Shown here one piece after another: positions 1 to 5,175 of a stretch of DNA of 6,378 bases (positions are counted from its first letter, which is position 1; each line of letters starts with the position of its first letter). Under the pieces are notes generated by a model. It made no database searches. It was not told where the DNA came from and saw only the letters and a program-made list of their open reading frames with translations. Made by a program: the position numbers and the translations under genes. This stretch comes from Thermodesulfovibrionales bacterium. Lineage in GTDB: Bacteria; Nitrospirota; Thermodesulfovibrionia; Thermodesulfovibrionales; SM23-35. The stretch covers positions 1 to 6,378 of the forward strand of contig JAKLQR010000156.1 in assembly GCA_022013235.1 (NCBI GenBank), in the 5' to 3' direction.

Positions 1-775
1 GGACCAACTGACTGGAGAAATAGGCTGCTACATACGCGGTTATAAGAAGCGCGAAGAGCAGGAAGAATGTTCTCTTTCTGCCCACCAGAAAATAAAGAAA
101 TACTCCCCCTGCAAAAAGCATCCCCAGCCAGGCGGTTCGCGACGTTGAGAGCAAAACAGAAACAATACTTGTGACTACGAATAACCACAGGGCGGTATTC
201 TGAAAAAATGTCCTTTTACTGGGCAGGGCAAAAAAAAGCGCCACTGCTCCATAAAGACCGATCGCGTTGAGGTTTCCGAACCATATATGATGCATCTTCA
301 ACGGCATGAGCGGCAGGACATATTGTTTATGCCCAATGACACCGCCATAGGTCAGCAATCCGATCACATCGAGCACAAAAATACCCGCGAGCAAAGCACC
401 AAGCAGGGACCGGCAATATCTGTCCCTTTTCTCCTCATCCTGCTCTGTATCAAGCAATACCGAGACCATCAGATATACAAAAAAAAGGTTGGCCGATTGT
501 TTCACAATACCGATTCCTTCCTGCAAATCCTGAGAGAAAAGCAGTCCTGCGCACACAACACCAATATAGAGACCGATAGGGAGTAGTAAGGGTTGCCGCA
601 AAGCACGGGATACATCAAGCCGGTACTTCGTATTCAAAGCGATCACACCAACTGCGGATATGTAGATCAATCCCATGAGGATGCTGCTGATACTTTTCGA
701 AAAGGGCAGGGTAAACCCATACAGGAATAATCCTGCGAGAGGGACTAAATAAAGCTTCCGGCTGCACTCAGACAT
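1..775 (-). CDS. O-antigen ligase/polymerase-like membrane protein, N-terminal 258 codons (3' end outside window)
   Basis: Reading the minus strand from an ATG at 775 gives 258 codons with no stop, running off the left edge. The protein is very hydrophobic, with about nine probable membrane segments (roughly residues 10-25, 30-48, 62-80, 93-108, 122-142, 170-184, 194-210, 214-231, 235-252). The LLSTSRTAWLG stretch (208-218, Arg213) resembles the start of the Wzy_C/O-antigen ligase domain (PF04932), in which an Arg after a small Ser/Thr-rich segment is typical. Such proteins act in the inner membrane, either joining O-antigen to lipid A-core or polymerising polysaccharide repeat units. The large periplasmic loop with the catalytic His lies beyond the edge, so ligase and polymerase cannot be told apart. 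An in-frame TAA lies 21 bases upstream of the ATG with no start between them, which fixes the start; no clear Shine-Dalgarno is seen. Two runs of eight T keep frame. The divergent UDP-glucose dehydrogenase fits a polysaccharide locus. Confidence 0.8.
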   Translation of the reverse strand, partial: MSECSRKLYLVPLAGLFLYGFTLPFSKSISSILMGLIYISAVGVIALNTKYRLDVSRALRQPLLLPIGLYIGVVCAGLLFSQDLQEGIGIVKQSANLFFVYLMVSVLLDTEQDEEKRDRYCRSLLGALLAGIFVLDVIGLLTYGGVIGHKQYVLPLMPLKMHHIWFGNLNAIGLYGAVALFFALPSKRTFFQNTALWLFVVTSIVSVLLSTSRTAWLGMLFAGGVFLYFLVGRKRTFFLLFALLITAYVAAYFSSQLV

Positions 776-855
776 AGCGGGTATCCATGTAATTTATCTA
801 TGACGTTATAGTATACTTAAAAAAGGTTTTTTTACAGGGTTTCTCAGGAGGTTTT
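776..855. promoter_or_regulatory. divergent intergenic region between O-antigen ligase-like gene and ugd
   Basis: These 80 bases must carry the promoters of both divergent genes. A TATACT at 812-817 (5/6 of the -10 consensus) and an overlapping TATAGT at 807-812 face ugd. The central GTATAC palindrome also supplies TATACT on the opposite strand. No good -35 hexamer sits 16-18 bases from any of these, so the assignment is weak. The ugd Shine-Dalgarno AGGAGG (846-851) lies 4 bases before its ATG. Confidence 0.3.
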
Positions 856-2157
856 ATGCATATCGGAATAATTGGCGCAGGGTATGTCGGACTCGTTACC
901 GGCGCCTGCTTCGCCGAGTTCGGTATCTTTGTGACTTGTGTTGATAAAGACGAACAAAAGATCAAGAGTCTCAAGAAAGGCAAAATTCCCTTCTATGAGC
1001 CGGGGCTCGATACGTTCGTTCAGAAAAATGTTGCGCAGGGCAGGCTGAAATTCACGACAAAGATCGCAAAGGCCGTCGAGTCCTCTCTTGTCATCTTTAT
1101 CGCGGTCGGAACCCCCGGGAGAGGTGACGGTTCTGCCGATCTGAAGTATGTGGAAGGGGTTGCCCAGGAGATCGCAAGCCATATAGATGGATATAGGGTG
1201 ATTGTCACAAAGAGTACTGTCCCTGTCGGCACCGGGGAAAAAATACGTGAGATCATCTCGCAAAACCTGAGGGAACAGACCGATTTTGATATTGTCTCCA
1301 ATCCGGAATTTTTACGGGAAGGCTCAGCGATTGAAGATTTTATGAGGCCCAACAGGATTGTGATAGGAGCAAAAAGCGCTCAGGCAGTGGCAATCATGCA
1401 GGACCTGTATAAGCCTCTTTACCTGATCGAAACGCCTTTTGTAATCACAAACATCGAAACTGCCGAACTGATCAAATATGCCGCCAATTCTTTCCTTGCA
1501 ACCAAGATCTCTTTCATCAACGAGATATCGAACCTCTGCGAGCGCATAGGAGCAGATGTCCATATGGTCGCAAAGGGAATGGGGCTTGACCAGAGGATCG
1601 GACCCAAATTTCTCCATCCCGGCCCCGGATTTGGCGGCTCCTGTCTCCCCAAGGATACGAGCGCGCTCCTCAAGATTGCCGAGGCGCATGATGTCCATCT
1701 CGGCATTATTGATGCTGCAGTAAGAGCAAACGAGAACCAGAGGGCATATATGGTTCAGAAGATCAGGGATGAGATGGGAAGCCTGAAAAATAAAACCCTG
1801 GCAGTCCTCGGCCTTGCTTTTAAGCCGAATACTGACGACATCCGGGACGCCCCTGCCCTGACGATCATTCAGGGTCTCCAAAAAGAAGGCGCCAAAATCA
1901 GGACGTACGATCCTGTTGCCATGAAAGAAGCGGCCAGGCAGATACCAAAAATGAAATGCTGCAAGGATGCGTATGACGCGGTGAAAGGGGCAGATGCAGT
2001 CGTACTCATAACAGAATGGAATCAATTCAGGAACCTGGACCTCGCAAGGATCATCACACTTCTCAGGGAGCCGTTTTTCTTCGATTTGAGGAATGTCTAT
2101 GATCCTCAGAAAATGAAGGCAAAGGGATTCCGCTATTTTTCTGTCGGCAGGGTATAG
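856..2157 (+). CDS. ugd: UDP-glucose 6-dehydrogenase
   Basis: This cytoplasmic enzyme oxidises UDP-glucose twice with NAD+ to give UDP-glucuronate, the precursor of acidic capsule, exopolysaccharide and lipopolysaccharide sugars. At 433 residues it has the usual bacterial length. The N-terminal Rossmann fold shows GAGYVG (7-12), Asp30 for the NAD ribose, VGTP (84-87) and KSTVPVG (119-125). The substrate and catalytic set is visible: NPEFLREG with Glu151, Lys207 in the KYAANSFLATK segment, Lys217 in TKISFINE, and the nucleophile Cys263 in GFGGSCLPKD, with Asp267. The C-terminal UDP-binding domain contains LGLAFKPNTDDIRDAP. The start follows a good AGGAGG at a 4-base spacing and the next residues form the first beta strand. 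Divergence from an O-antigen ligase-like gene supports a surface polysaccharide role. A related UDP-sugar dehydrogenase, such as a UDP-ManNAc enzyme, is unlikely because the motifs follow the TuaD/Ugd type. No defects are seen. Confidence 0.97.
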   Translation: MHIGIIGAGYVGLVTGACFAEFGIFVTCVDKDEQKIKSLKKGKIPFYEPGLDTFVQKNVAQGRLKFTTKIAKAVESSLVIFIAVGTPGRGDGSADLKYVEGVAQEIASHIDGYRVIVTKSTVPVGTGEKIREIISQNLREQTDFDIVSNPEFLREGSAIEDFMRPNRIVIGAKSAQAVAIMQDLYKPLYLIETPFVITNIETAELIKYAANSFLATKISFINEISNLCERIGADVHMVAKGMGLDQRIGPKFLHPGPGFGGSCLPKDTSALLKIAEAHDVHLGIIDAAVRANENQRAYMVQKIRDEMGSLKNKTLAVLGLAFKPNTDDIRDAPALTIIQGLQKEGAKIRTYDPVAMKEAARQIPKMKCCKDAYDAVKGADAVVLITEWNQFRNLDLARIITLLREPFFFDLRNVYDPQKMKAKGFRYFSVGRV

Positions 2158-2189
2158 CCCGCACTCAATCCTTCCCTTTTATAAAATGG

Positions 2190-2201
2190 TACAATCAAGC
2201 C
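2190..2201 (+). promoter_or_regulatory. possible -10 element for a leaderless smpB transcript
   Basis: TACAAT (2190-2195) lies exactly six bases before the smpB ATG, the TANNNT-to-start spacing known for leaderless genes. No Shine-Dalgarno precedes the ATG. No convincing -35 hexamer is found 16-18 bases upstream, so smpB could instead be cotranscribed with ugd, whose stop is only 44 bases away. Confidence 0.3.
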
Positions 2202-2651
2202 ATGAAGATCGTCTGTCAGAACAGGAAGGCATATCACGATTATCATATTGAAGATACCGTCGAGGCAGGCATAGCGCTCCTGGGGACAGAGGTAAAGTCT
2301 CTGAGGGAGGGAAAAGCCAGCCTTAAAGAGAGTTATGTTATGATAAAAGAAGGGGAAGCGTTTCTCCTGAACTGTCATATCAACCCCTATACTCATGGCA
2401 ACCGGATGAACCATGACCCGCTGAGAACCCGGAAACTCCTCCTCCACAGGAAAGAACTGAACAGCCTGGCGGGGAAGGCGACAGAAAAGGGATTTACGCT
2501 AATACCTCTGAAGATATATTTTAAAGACTCCTTTGCAAAGGTTGAGATAGGACTTGCAAAGGGGAAACGGCTCTTTGAAAAAAGGGAAACCATAAAAGCA
2601 CGGGAGGCCCGGAGAGAAATCGAACGGGCCATGAAAGACCGTAAATCGTGA
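2202..2651 (+). CDS. smpB: SsrA-binding protein SmpB
   Basis: SmpB binds the tRNA-like domain of tmRNA and delivers it to ribosomes stalled without a stop codon, where trans-translation releases them. The 149-residue length is close to the family norm. Family hallmarks are the N-terminal NRKAYHDY (7-14), the ALLGTEVKSLREG segment (25-37) of the oligonucleotide-binding beta barrel, NPYTHGNRMNHDPLRTRKLLLH (61-82), and PLKIYFKD (102-109). The basic tail (121-149) is rich in Lys, Arg and Glu; in the family it becomes helical in the ribosomal mRNA channel. The start at 2202 gives the canonical MKIV...NRKAYHDY opening; an ATG at 2186 is out of frame. No Shine-Dalgarno is visible. The gene ends inside a degenerate 7-base repeat, and its RNA partner ssrA begins 79 bases downstream on the same strand, a pairing common in bacteria. 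Confidence 0.97.
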   Translation: MKIVCQNRKAYHDYHIEDTVEAGIALLGTEVKSLREGKASLKESYVMIKEGEAFLLNCHINPYTHGNRMNHDPLRTRKLLLHRKELNSLAGKATEKGFTLIPLKIYFKDSFAKVEIGLAKGKRLFEKRETIKAREARREIERAMKDRKS

Positions 2652-2724
2652 AGTGTGAATCGTAAAAAGAAAAGCGTAATCAGGTGCCTCTCACACCATA
2701 CAGTTTACGTTTTACTCTTTACCG
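2640..2724. repeat. degenerate heptamer repeat with inverted copy (large hairpin)
   Basis: From 2640 the sequence runs in 7-base steps: CGTAAAT, CGTGAAG, TGTGAAT, CGTAAAA, AGAAAAG, CGTAATC. About 20 bases later the opposite-strand form appears (CGTTTAC, GTTTTAC, TCTTTAC, from about 2702). The two arms (about 2661-2683 and 2701-2724) can pair over roughly 17 of 21 positions around a loop containing CCTCTCACACC. The last four codons of smpB lie in the array. It could act as an mRNA 3' structure or partial terminator between smpB and ssrA; it has no clean T-tract. Function is unknown. Confidence 0.55.
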
Positions 2725-2730
2725 GAAAAA

Positions 2731-3081
2731 GGGGGCGAAAGGGCTCGACGGGGGTTACGATAATCAGGTGGCATGCCGTGGTTCCGTCACCACGATAAAA
2801 AGCGGAAAACAAACACAAACGCCAACAACGAACTGGCATTAGCTGCTTAATTAACTAAGCAGCCGCTGCCCTGAAATTGTCTGTGTTTCAGGTCACAGCG
2901 TCATTCAGCAGGCTGGCTCCGGGGACTTTCCCCTGACCCCGGGGTAAGACAAAGGGGGATGGGATTTCGGGACGCCTGCCTGACGGCAGCCCGGGATCCG
3001 AGACACAATAGTCAGGATACGCATGTAGAAGCCTGAGGGCAGTACTTTCGGACGCGGGTTCAATTCCCGCCGCCTCCATCA
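2731..3081 (+). ncRNA. ssrA: transfer-messenger RNA (tmRNA, SsrA RNA)
   Basis: The tRNA-like domain closes through GGGGGCG (2731-2737) pairing with CGCCTCC (3071-3077), seven pairs including one G-U. The 5' side has the conserved CTCGACGGGG, and the 3' side the T arm GCGGG-TTCAATT-CCCGC (3054-3070) after TTTCGGAC. The tag frame at 2821-2850 encodes ANNELALAA followed by TAA. Its stop lies in helix H5, where GCTGCTTA (2842-2849) pairs with TAAGCAGC (2856-2863). Pseudoknot-rich sequence fills 2864-3040, including CTGCC-TGAC-GGCAG. The one-piece form and about 348 bases are standard. After discriminator A3078 the genome reads TCA, not CCA, so CCA must be added after transcription. The RNA charges with alanine and rescues stalled ribosomes with SmpB. 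The 3' border depends on whether the three non-CCA bases are counted. Confidence 0.97.
2821..2850 (+). other. proteolysis-tag reading frame inside tmRNA (ANNELALAA)
   Basis: Codons GCC AAC AAC GAA CTG GCA TTA GCT GCT TAA give the tag appended to stalled nascent chains. The ALAA end is the usual degron for ClpXP-type proteases. The resume codon is taken as GCC at 2821 by analogy with other tmRNAs; the alanine charged on the tRNA-like domain precedes this tag. Confidence 0.85.
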
Positions 3082-3104
3082 TAATTATATTAAAAATCAA
3101 TATG

Positions 3105-3305
3105 TTATTGCCATTCTAGCAAAGCAAACAACATCAAAGGTTTGCGAGCTTTAATGGCTTTTTTGTTTTTTGAAATCAATAGGTTATTTAAACCGTCACT
3201 AGAAGGTGATTTTCCTCTCGCCGAATCCTTTCTGAAATCAACTAACCGTTCTATCCTCTCCAAAGCCACTGACTTTCTAGAACCTATCTCAAAATCGGTT
3301 TTTTC
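3105..3305 (-). pseudogene. unidentified open frame, possible gene remnant
   Basis: On the minus strand the frame is open from just after a TAA at 3306-3308 to a TAA at 3105-3107, giving 66 residues of plausible composition: a DFEIGSRKSVALERIERLV segment, then a Lys/Arg-rich stretch, ending LMLFALLEWQ. It has no ATG near the N-terminal side and no Shine-Dalgarno. It overlaps the ssrA terminator and one MITE end. I do not recognise it. It may be the 3' fragment of a lost gene, or chance. Confidence 0.2.
3110..3171 (+). terminator. intrinsic terminator of ssrA
   Basis: The arms 3110-3129 and 3140-3158 pair in three blocks: GCCATT with AATGGC, AGC with GCT, and GCAAAC with GTTTGC, with small internal loops and a 10-base loop. 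The stem is followed at once by T6-G-T6 (3159-3171). It begins about 30 bases after the tmRNA 3' end, so it is the natural end of the ssrA transcript. Confidence 0.85.
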
Positions 3306-3430
3306 TTATACGCTGTCATTCCCGCAAGTGAAGCGCGTCGGGAATCCTTCTGGAAACAAAGAAAGATTCCGGACAAGCCGGAATGACATACCAAAGGCAT
3401 ATCATAAAATATCAATTTTGAGATAGGTTC
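3280..3430. mobile_element. MITE-like element with 16-bp perfect terminal inverted repeats and TA flanks
   Basis: GAACCTATCTCAAAAT (3280-3295) is matched exactly by its reverse complement at 3415-3430. Both ends are flanked by TA (3278-3279 and 3431-3432), consistent with a 2-bp target duplication as made by IS630/Tc1-mariner or some IS5-group transposases. The 151-bp interior has no coding capacity and contains a REP-like palindrome. The right end stops one base before the upstream toxin-antitoxin palindrome. The parental transposase is not in the window. Confidence 0.65.
3314..3388. repeat. REP-like double-hairpin palindrome
   Basis: The outer ends TGTCATTCC (3314-3322) and GGAATGACA (3380-3388) are perfect inverted repeats. 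Each side also folds on itself: ATTCCCG (3318-3324) with CGGGAAT (3339-3345), and ATTCCGG (3366-3372) with CCGGAAT (3378-3384) around a 5-base loop. An inner GGAATC (3341-3346) with GATTCC (3365-3370) gives an alternative cruciform. Dispersed intergenic palindromes of this GTCATTCC type are common in many bacterial genomes. Confidence 0.65.
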
Positions 3431-3432
3431 TA

Positions 3433-3449
3433 TTGATAATTCTTATCGA
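3433..3449. promoter_or_regulatory. candidate distal operator of the toxin-antitoxin operon
   Basis: TTGATAA-TTC-TTATCGA is an inverted repeat with 6 of 7 pairs matched. Its core TGATA-N5-TATCG has the same layout as the palindrome over the -10 box 53 bp downstream. Ribbon-helix-helix antitoxins usually bind such repeated palindromes; binding here is inferred. Confidence 0.4.
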
Positions 3450-3473
3450 CAAATACTTTTCGGGCGCAGGCAA

Positions 3474-3502
3474 TTGAAAAAATGATTGATATGGTGTATC
3501 AT
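3474..3502 (+). promoter_or_regulatory. sigma70-type promoter of the toxin-antitoxin operon
   Basis: TTGAAA (3474-3479) and TATCAT (3497-3502) each differ from consensus at one base and are separated by the ideal 17 bases. The predicted start falls near 3509, giving a leader of about 20 bases that contains a strong AAGGAGGTGA Shine-Dalgarno (3515-3524) before the ATG at 3531. Confidence 0.7.
3487..3501. promoter_or_regulatory. candidate operator overlapping the -10 box
   Basis: TGATA-TGGTG-TATCA is a perfect 5+5 inverted repeat lying on the -10 hexamer of the toxin-antitoxin promoter. Occupation by the antitoxin or the antitoxin-toxin complex would block RNA polymerase, the usual autoregulation of such operons. 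Symmetry and position are seen; binding is inferred. Confidence 0.5.
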
Positions 3503-3530
3503 AAGTGTAGCACCAAGGAGGTGAATCTCT

Positions 3531-3761
3531 ATGCCGACAAAAAATCCCAGAATTAACGTGGTCCTTGAAAAGCCCTTATATAACAATGTGGAGCGTCTTG
3601 CCGAACGAGACGGGGTCTCCTTATCTTTGAAGGTACGTGATCTTGTGAAGGAAGCGCTGGAAATTGAAGAGGATATTGGCCTTGCTCAACTGGGTGAAGC
3701 CAGAGAAAAAACATTCAACAGGAAAAAATCACTGAAACATGATGAGGTCTGGCAGCGTTGA
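3531..3761 (+). CDS. ribbon-helix-helix antitoxin of a RelE-type toxin-antitoxin pair
   Basis: This 76-residue protein is the probable antitoxin and autorepressor for the following toxin. Its N-terminal half fits a ribbon-helix-helix DNA-binding fold: a beta strand PRINVVLE (6-13), helix A about 15-28, and helix B about 31-45 (SLSLKVRDLVKEALE). The charged C-terminal half (46-76), ending LKHDEVWQR, is the kind of tail that wraps the toxin in RelB/DUF6290-like antitoxins. The start is well supported by AAGGAGGTGA six bases upstream. The stop overlaps the toxin start by four bases, so translation is probably coupled. A near-consensus promoter and two matching palindromes precede it, in line with self-regulation. 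The exact antitoxin subfamily cannot be fixed by eye. Confidence 0.85.
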   Translation: MPTKNPRINVVLEKPLYNNVERLAERDGVSLSLKVRDLVKEALEIEEDIGLAQLGEAREKTFNRKKSLKHDEVWQR

Positions 3762-4033
3762 CCTTTGAGCTAAGATATCATCCGGATTTTCGGGATGTCG
3801 ACATTCCCCAACTGAATGAAACTCTCAAAAAGCGTATCAGGAAAGCGATAGAAGAGCGCCTTTCATTATCTCCCCATAAATATGGAGAGCCGCTCAGAAA
3901 AACTCTCAGGGGATACTGGAAACTCAGAGTCGGCGATTATAGGGTAGTCTATAAAGTTAAGGGAAATGAAGTATGGATATTCGCTGTTATAAACCGAAAA
4001 GACGTTTACAAAAAGATTATTACTAGGATTTGA
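3758..4033 (+). CDS. RelE/ParE-superfamily toxin (probable mRNA interferase)
   Basis: This 91-residue basic protein matches RelE-like toxins, most of which cleave mRNA in the ribosomal A site, though ParE relatives instead poison gyrase. The family pattern is clear: an N-terminal strand FELRYHPDF (3-11), a helical hairpin (about 17-36), PHKYGEPLRKTLRGYWKLRVGDYRVVYKV (39-67), and a last strand and C-terminal helix VWIFAVINRKDVYKK (72-86). Arg62, Arg80 and Tyr84 occupy positions resembling the conserved basic and Tyr residues of RelE. The start is a TTG whose TTGA overlaps the antitoxin stop, with no in-frame ATG nearby; the weak start and coupling would keep toxin output below antitoxin. A GAGG at 3744-3747 may serve as a distant Shine-Dalgarno. 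The frame is intact, so the pair may be functional. Confidence 0.88.
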   Translation: MTFELRYHPDFRDVDIPQLNETLKKRIRKAIEERLSLSPHKYGEPLRKTLRGYWKLRVGDYRVVYKVKGNEVWIFAVINRKDVYKKIITRI

Positions 4034-4068
4034 CGATAAGAAATGACTTCTTGTAGTTATCATTTTGG

Positions 4069-4188
4069 TGTAACAGAAACAAGATCGTGACCCCCTTTAC
4101 CCTCCATTGTCAAGATTAAAGAATTGACCACCTATGCCTTCTTAAATGTGTTTTTCTTGATTAATTCGTCTAGGCTTACCGATTTCAT
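4069..4188 (-). mobile_element. possible insertion-sequence end remnant
   Basis: On the minus strand, 18 codons from ATG at 4188 to TAG at 4132 read MKSVSLDELIKKNTFKKA, which looks like the C-terminus of a longer gene with its upstream part missing. Beyond it come GGTGGTCAATTC, TTGACAATGG and GGGTCACGATC, ending near TGTTACA. That layout suits an IS terminus, but I cannot name a family. The rest of 4034-4199 shows no gene. Confidence 0.2.
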
Positions 4189-4199
4189 AAACGTAGAAT

Positions 4200-4739
4200 T
4201 TATGCATTAGCCCATGGTTTAAATATTAGTCTCTCCGGTAATCCTAAAATACTCCTCAACACATCTAAAGAAACACCTTGTTGTAAGAGATTTGTTATTT
4301 CATTAATTTTATCAACATCATACATATTTGGTTTTCCAAAAGAAAATAGGTCAATCCTTTCCTGTCGCAAAATTGGGAGCATTACTTCAAGCATTTCGTC
4401 TCTCGGACAACCACCTGCGTAAAAAATCATGATGTCATATTGATTATTCCCTATCACAATAGGAATTGTTTGCTCCCAATTTTGTTGCACTTGTAGGGTA
4501 AAATCACGGATGTGCATATCATATGGGCTAATTATATCGCCTGGATTTACCATGCCGTGAGCAGCTGTAAGAATCACAAAACTACAGTTCAATTCTCGTG
4601 AGGCATTTCTTAAAGTACCTACCCATTTTGCGTCAGGGAAAAAATATTGAGCTTGATCCTCGTAGTTGCGCTGAGAACGCGGACTTGCATCAGCTGAACA
4701 AAGAATAATTCTTTGTCTCAAATAGGGGCCTATTTTCAT
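4200..4739 (-). CDS. DUF6884/YaaA-like cytoplasmic protein, function unknown
   Basis: The 179-residue protein has no signal peptide or membrane segment. ILTAAHGMVNPGDIISPYDMHI (56-77) follows the pattern ILSAxYGLLxPxxxIxPYD typical of DUF6884 and related YaaA-like proteins. The N-terminal IILCSADAS (11-19) strand, then MIFYAGG (104-110) and LDLFSF-type strands, suggest an alpha/beta fold with a conserved HG/PYD site. Relatives include proteins near nucleobase and deazapurine metabolism and the YaaA peroxide-stress protein; no reaction can be assigned here. The C-terminal third (141-170) appears helical. The start is fixed because an in-frame TGA lies two codons upstream; no Shine-Dalgarno is seen. 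It is the last gene of a three-gene minus-strand cassette, 35 bases after its neighbour, so it is probably cotranscribed. The sequence is AT-richer than the ugd-ssrA side, suggesting transfer. Confidence 0.6.
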   Translation of the reverse strand: MKIGPYLRQRIILCSADASPRSQRNYEDQAQYFFPDAKWVGTLRNASRELNCSFVILTAAHGMVNPGDIISPYDMHIRDFTLQVQQNWEQTIPIVIGNNQYDIMIFYAGGCPRDEMLEVMLPILRQERIDLFSFGKPNMYDVDKINEITNLLQQGVSLDVLRSILGLPERLIFKPWANA

Positions 4740-4774
4740 TGGTCAATGCCGATTAGTAAAGTTTAATTTTGCAC

Positions 4775-5146
4775 CTAGTCATCAGCACTATATTTGATAT
4801 GTTTGATTTGATCGACACTTAAATTATCATTTATAGAATATATGTAGATATGGAAATTTTCTCCGCTTATATTTAGCTGACTATCGGCATCCTCTTCTAA
4901 TTCATGAATGCTTTCGTATGAATAATTTAACGGATTGTATAACATACTTCTAACTACTACTAAAATGGCGTCTGCGTTGCGGTATCCTGTTACAGCCCAT
5001 CCTTGCTTTCGCACGACTCGACGTGCTTCCATCGATGTAGAGACACTCGGAGCAATTACAGCAACATTGAGGCCTGTTTCCGCCTGCAATTGATTTGAAG
5101 ACGCTACCAATAAAAATAGAATGAAGATTATTACAAGTCTTTTCAT
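4775..5146 (-). CDS. small secreted protein of unknown function
   Basis: This 123-residue protein starts with a typical Sec signal peptide: MKR, a hydrophobic core (4-15), a polar SSNQ stretch, and a likely cleavage after QLQA (Ala22). The mature part of about 101 residues begins with a strand LNVAVIAPSVS (25-35), a helix rich in Arg (39-48), and another strand DAILVVVRSM (58-67). An acidic segment HELEEDADS (80-88) and a strand FHIYIYSI (97-104) follow, so a small alpha/beta domain in the periplasm or outside is likely. There is no lipobox Cys. I do not recognise a family. Only a weak AAAGA lies directly before the ATG. It is the middle gene of the cassette, 29 bases after the coiled-coil gene and 35 before the DUF6884-like gene, so cotranscription is likely. 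Confidence 0.65.
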   Translation of the reverse strand: MKRLVIIFILFLLVASSNQLQAETGLNVAVIAPSVSTSMEARRVVRKQGWAVTGYRNADAILVVVRSMLYNPLNYSYESIHELEEDADSQLNISGENFHIYIYSINDNLSVDQIKHIKYSADD

Positions 5147-5175
5147 TCTTTAAAATATTAGTAATCTAATTTTAA

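Noticed and set aside
287..586. Plus-strand 99-codon frame
   Set aside because: It lies opposite the O-antigen ligase-like gene, which has the coherent membrane-protein translation.
1324..2025. Long minus-strand frame of 233 codons, with other minus frames in 844-1706
   Set aside because: They are shadows of ugd, whose motifs and catalytic residues are complete in the plus frame.
2888..3100. Minus-strand 70-codon frame containing MEAAGIEPASE
   Set aside because: It is the antisense of the tmRNA 3' half; this peptide string is a familiar misannotation arising opposite tRNA-like T arms and acceptor stems.
3142..3426. Plus-strand 94-codon frame
   Set aside because: It starts inside the ssrA terminator stem and runs through both the MITE end and the REP-like palindrome; there is no Shine-Dalgarno.
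4035..4066. Possible terminator after the toxin gene (AAGAA-ATGAC-TTCTT, GATAA...TTATC, then ATTTT)
   Set aside because: The stems are short and AT-only and the T-run is four bases; too weak to call.
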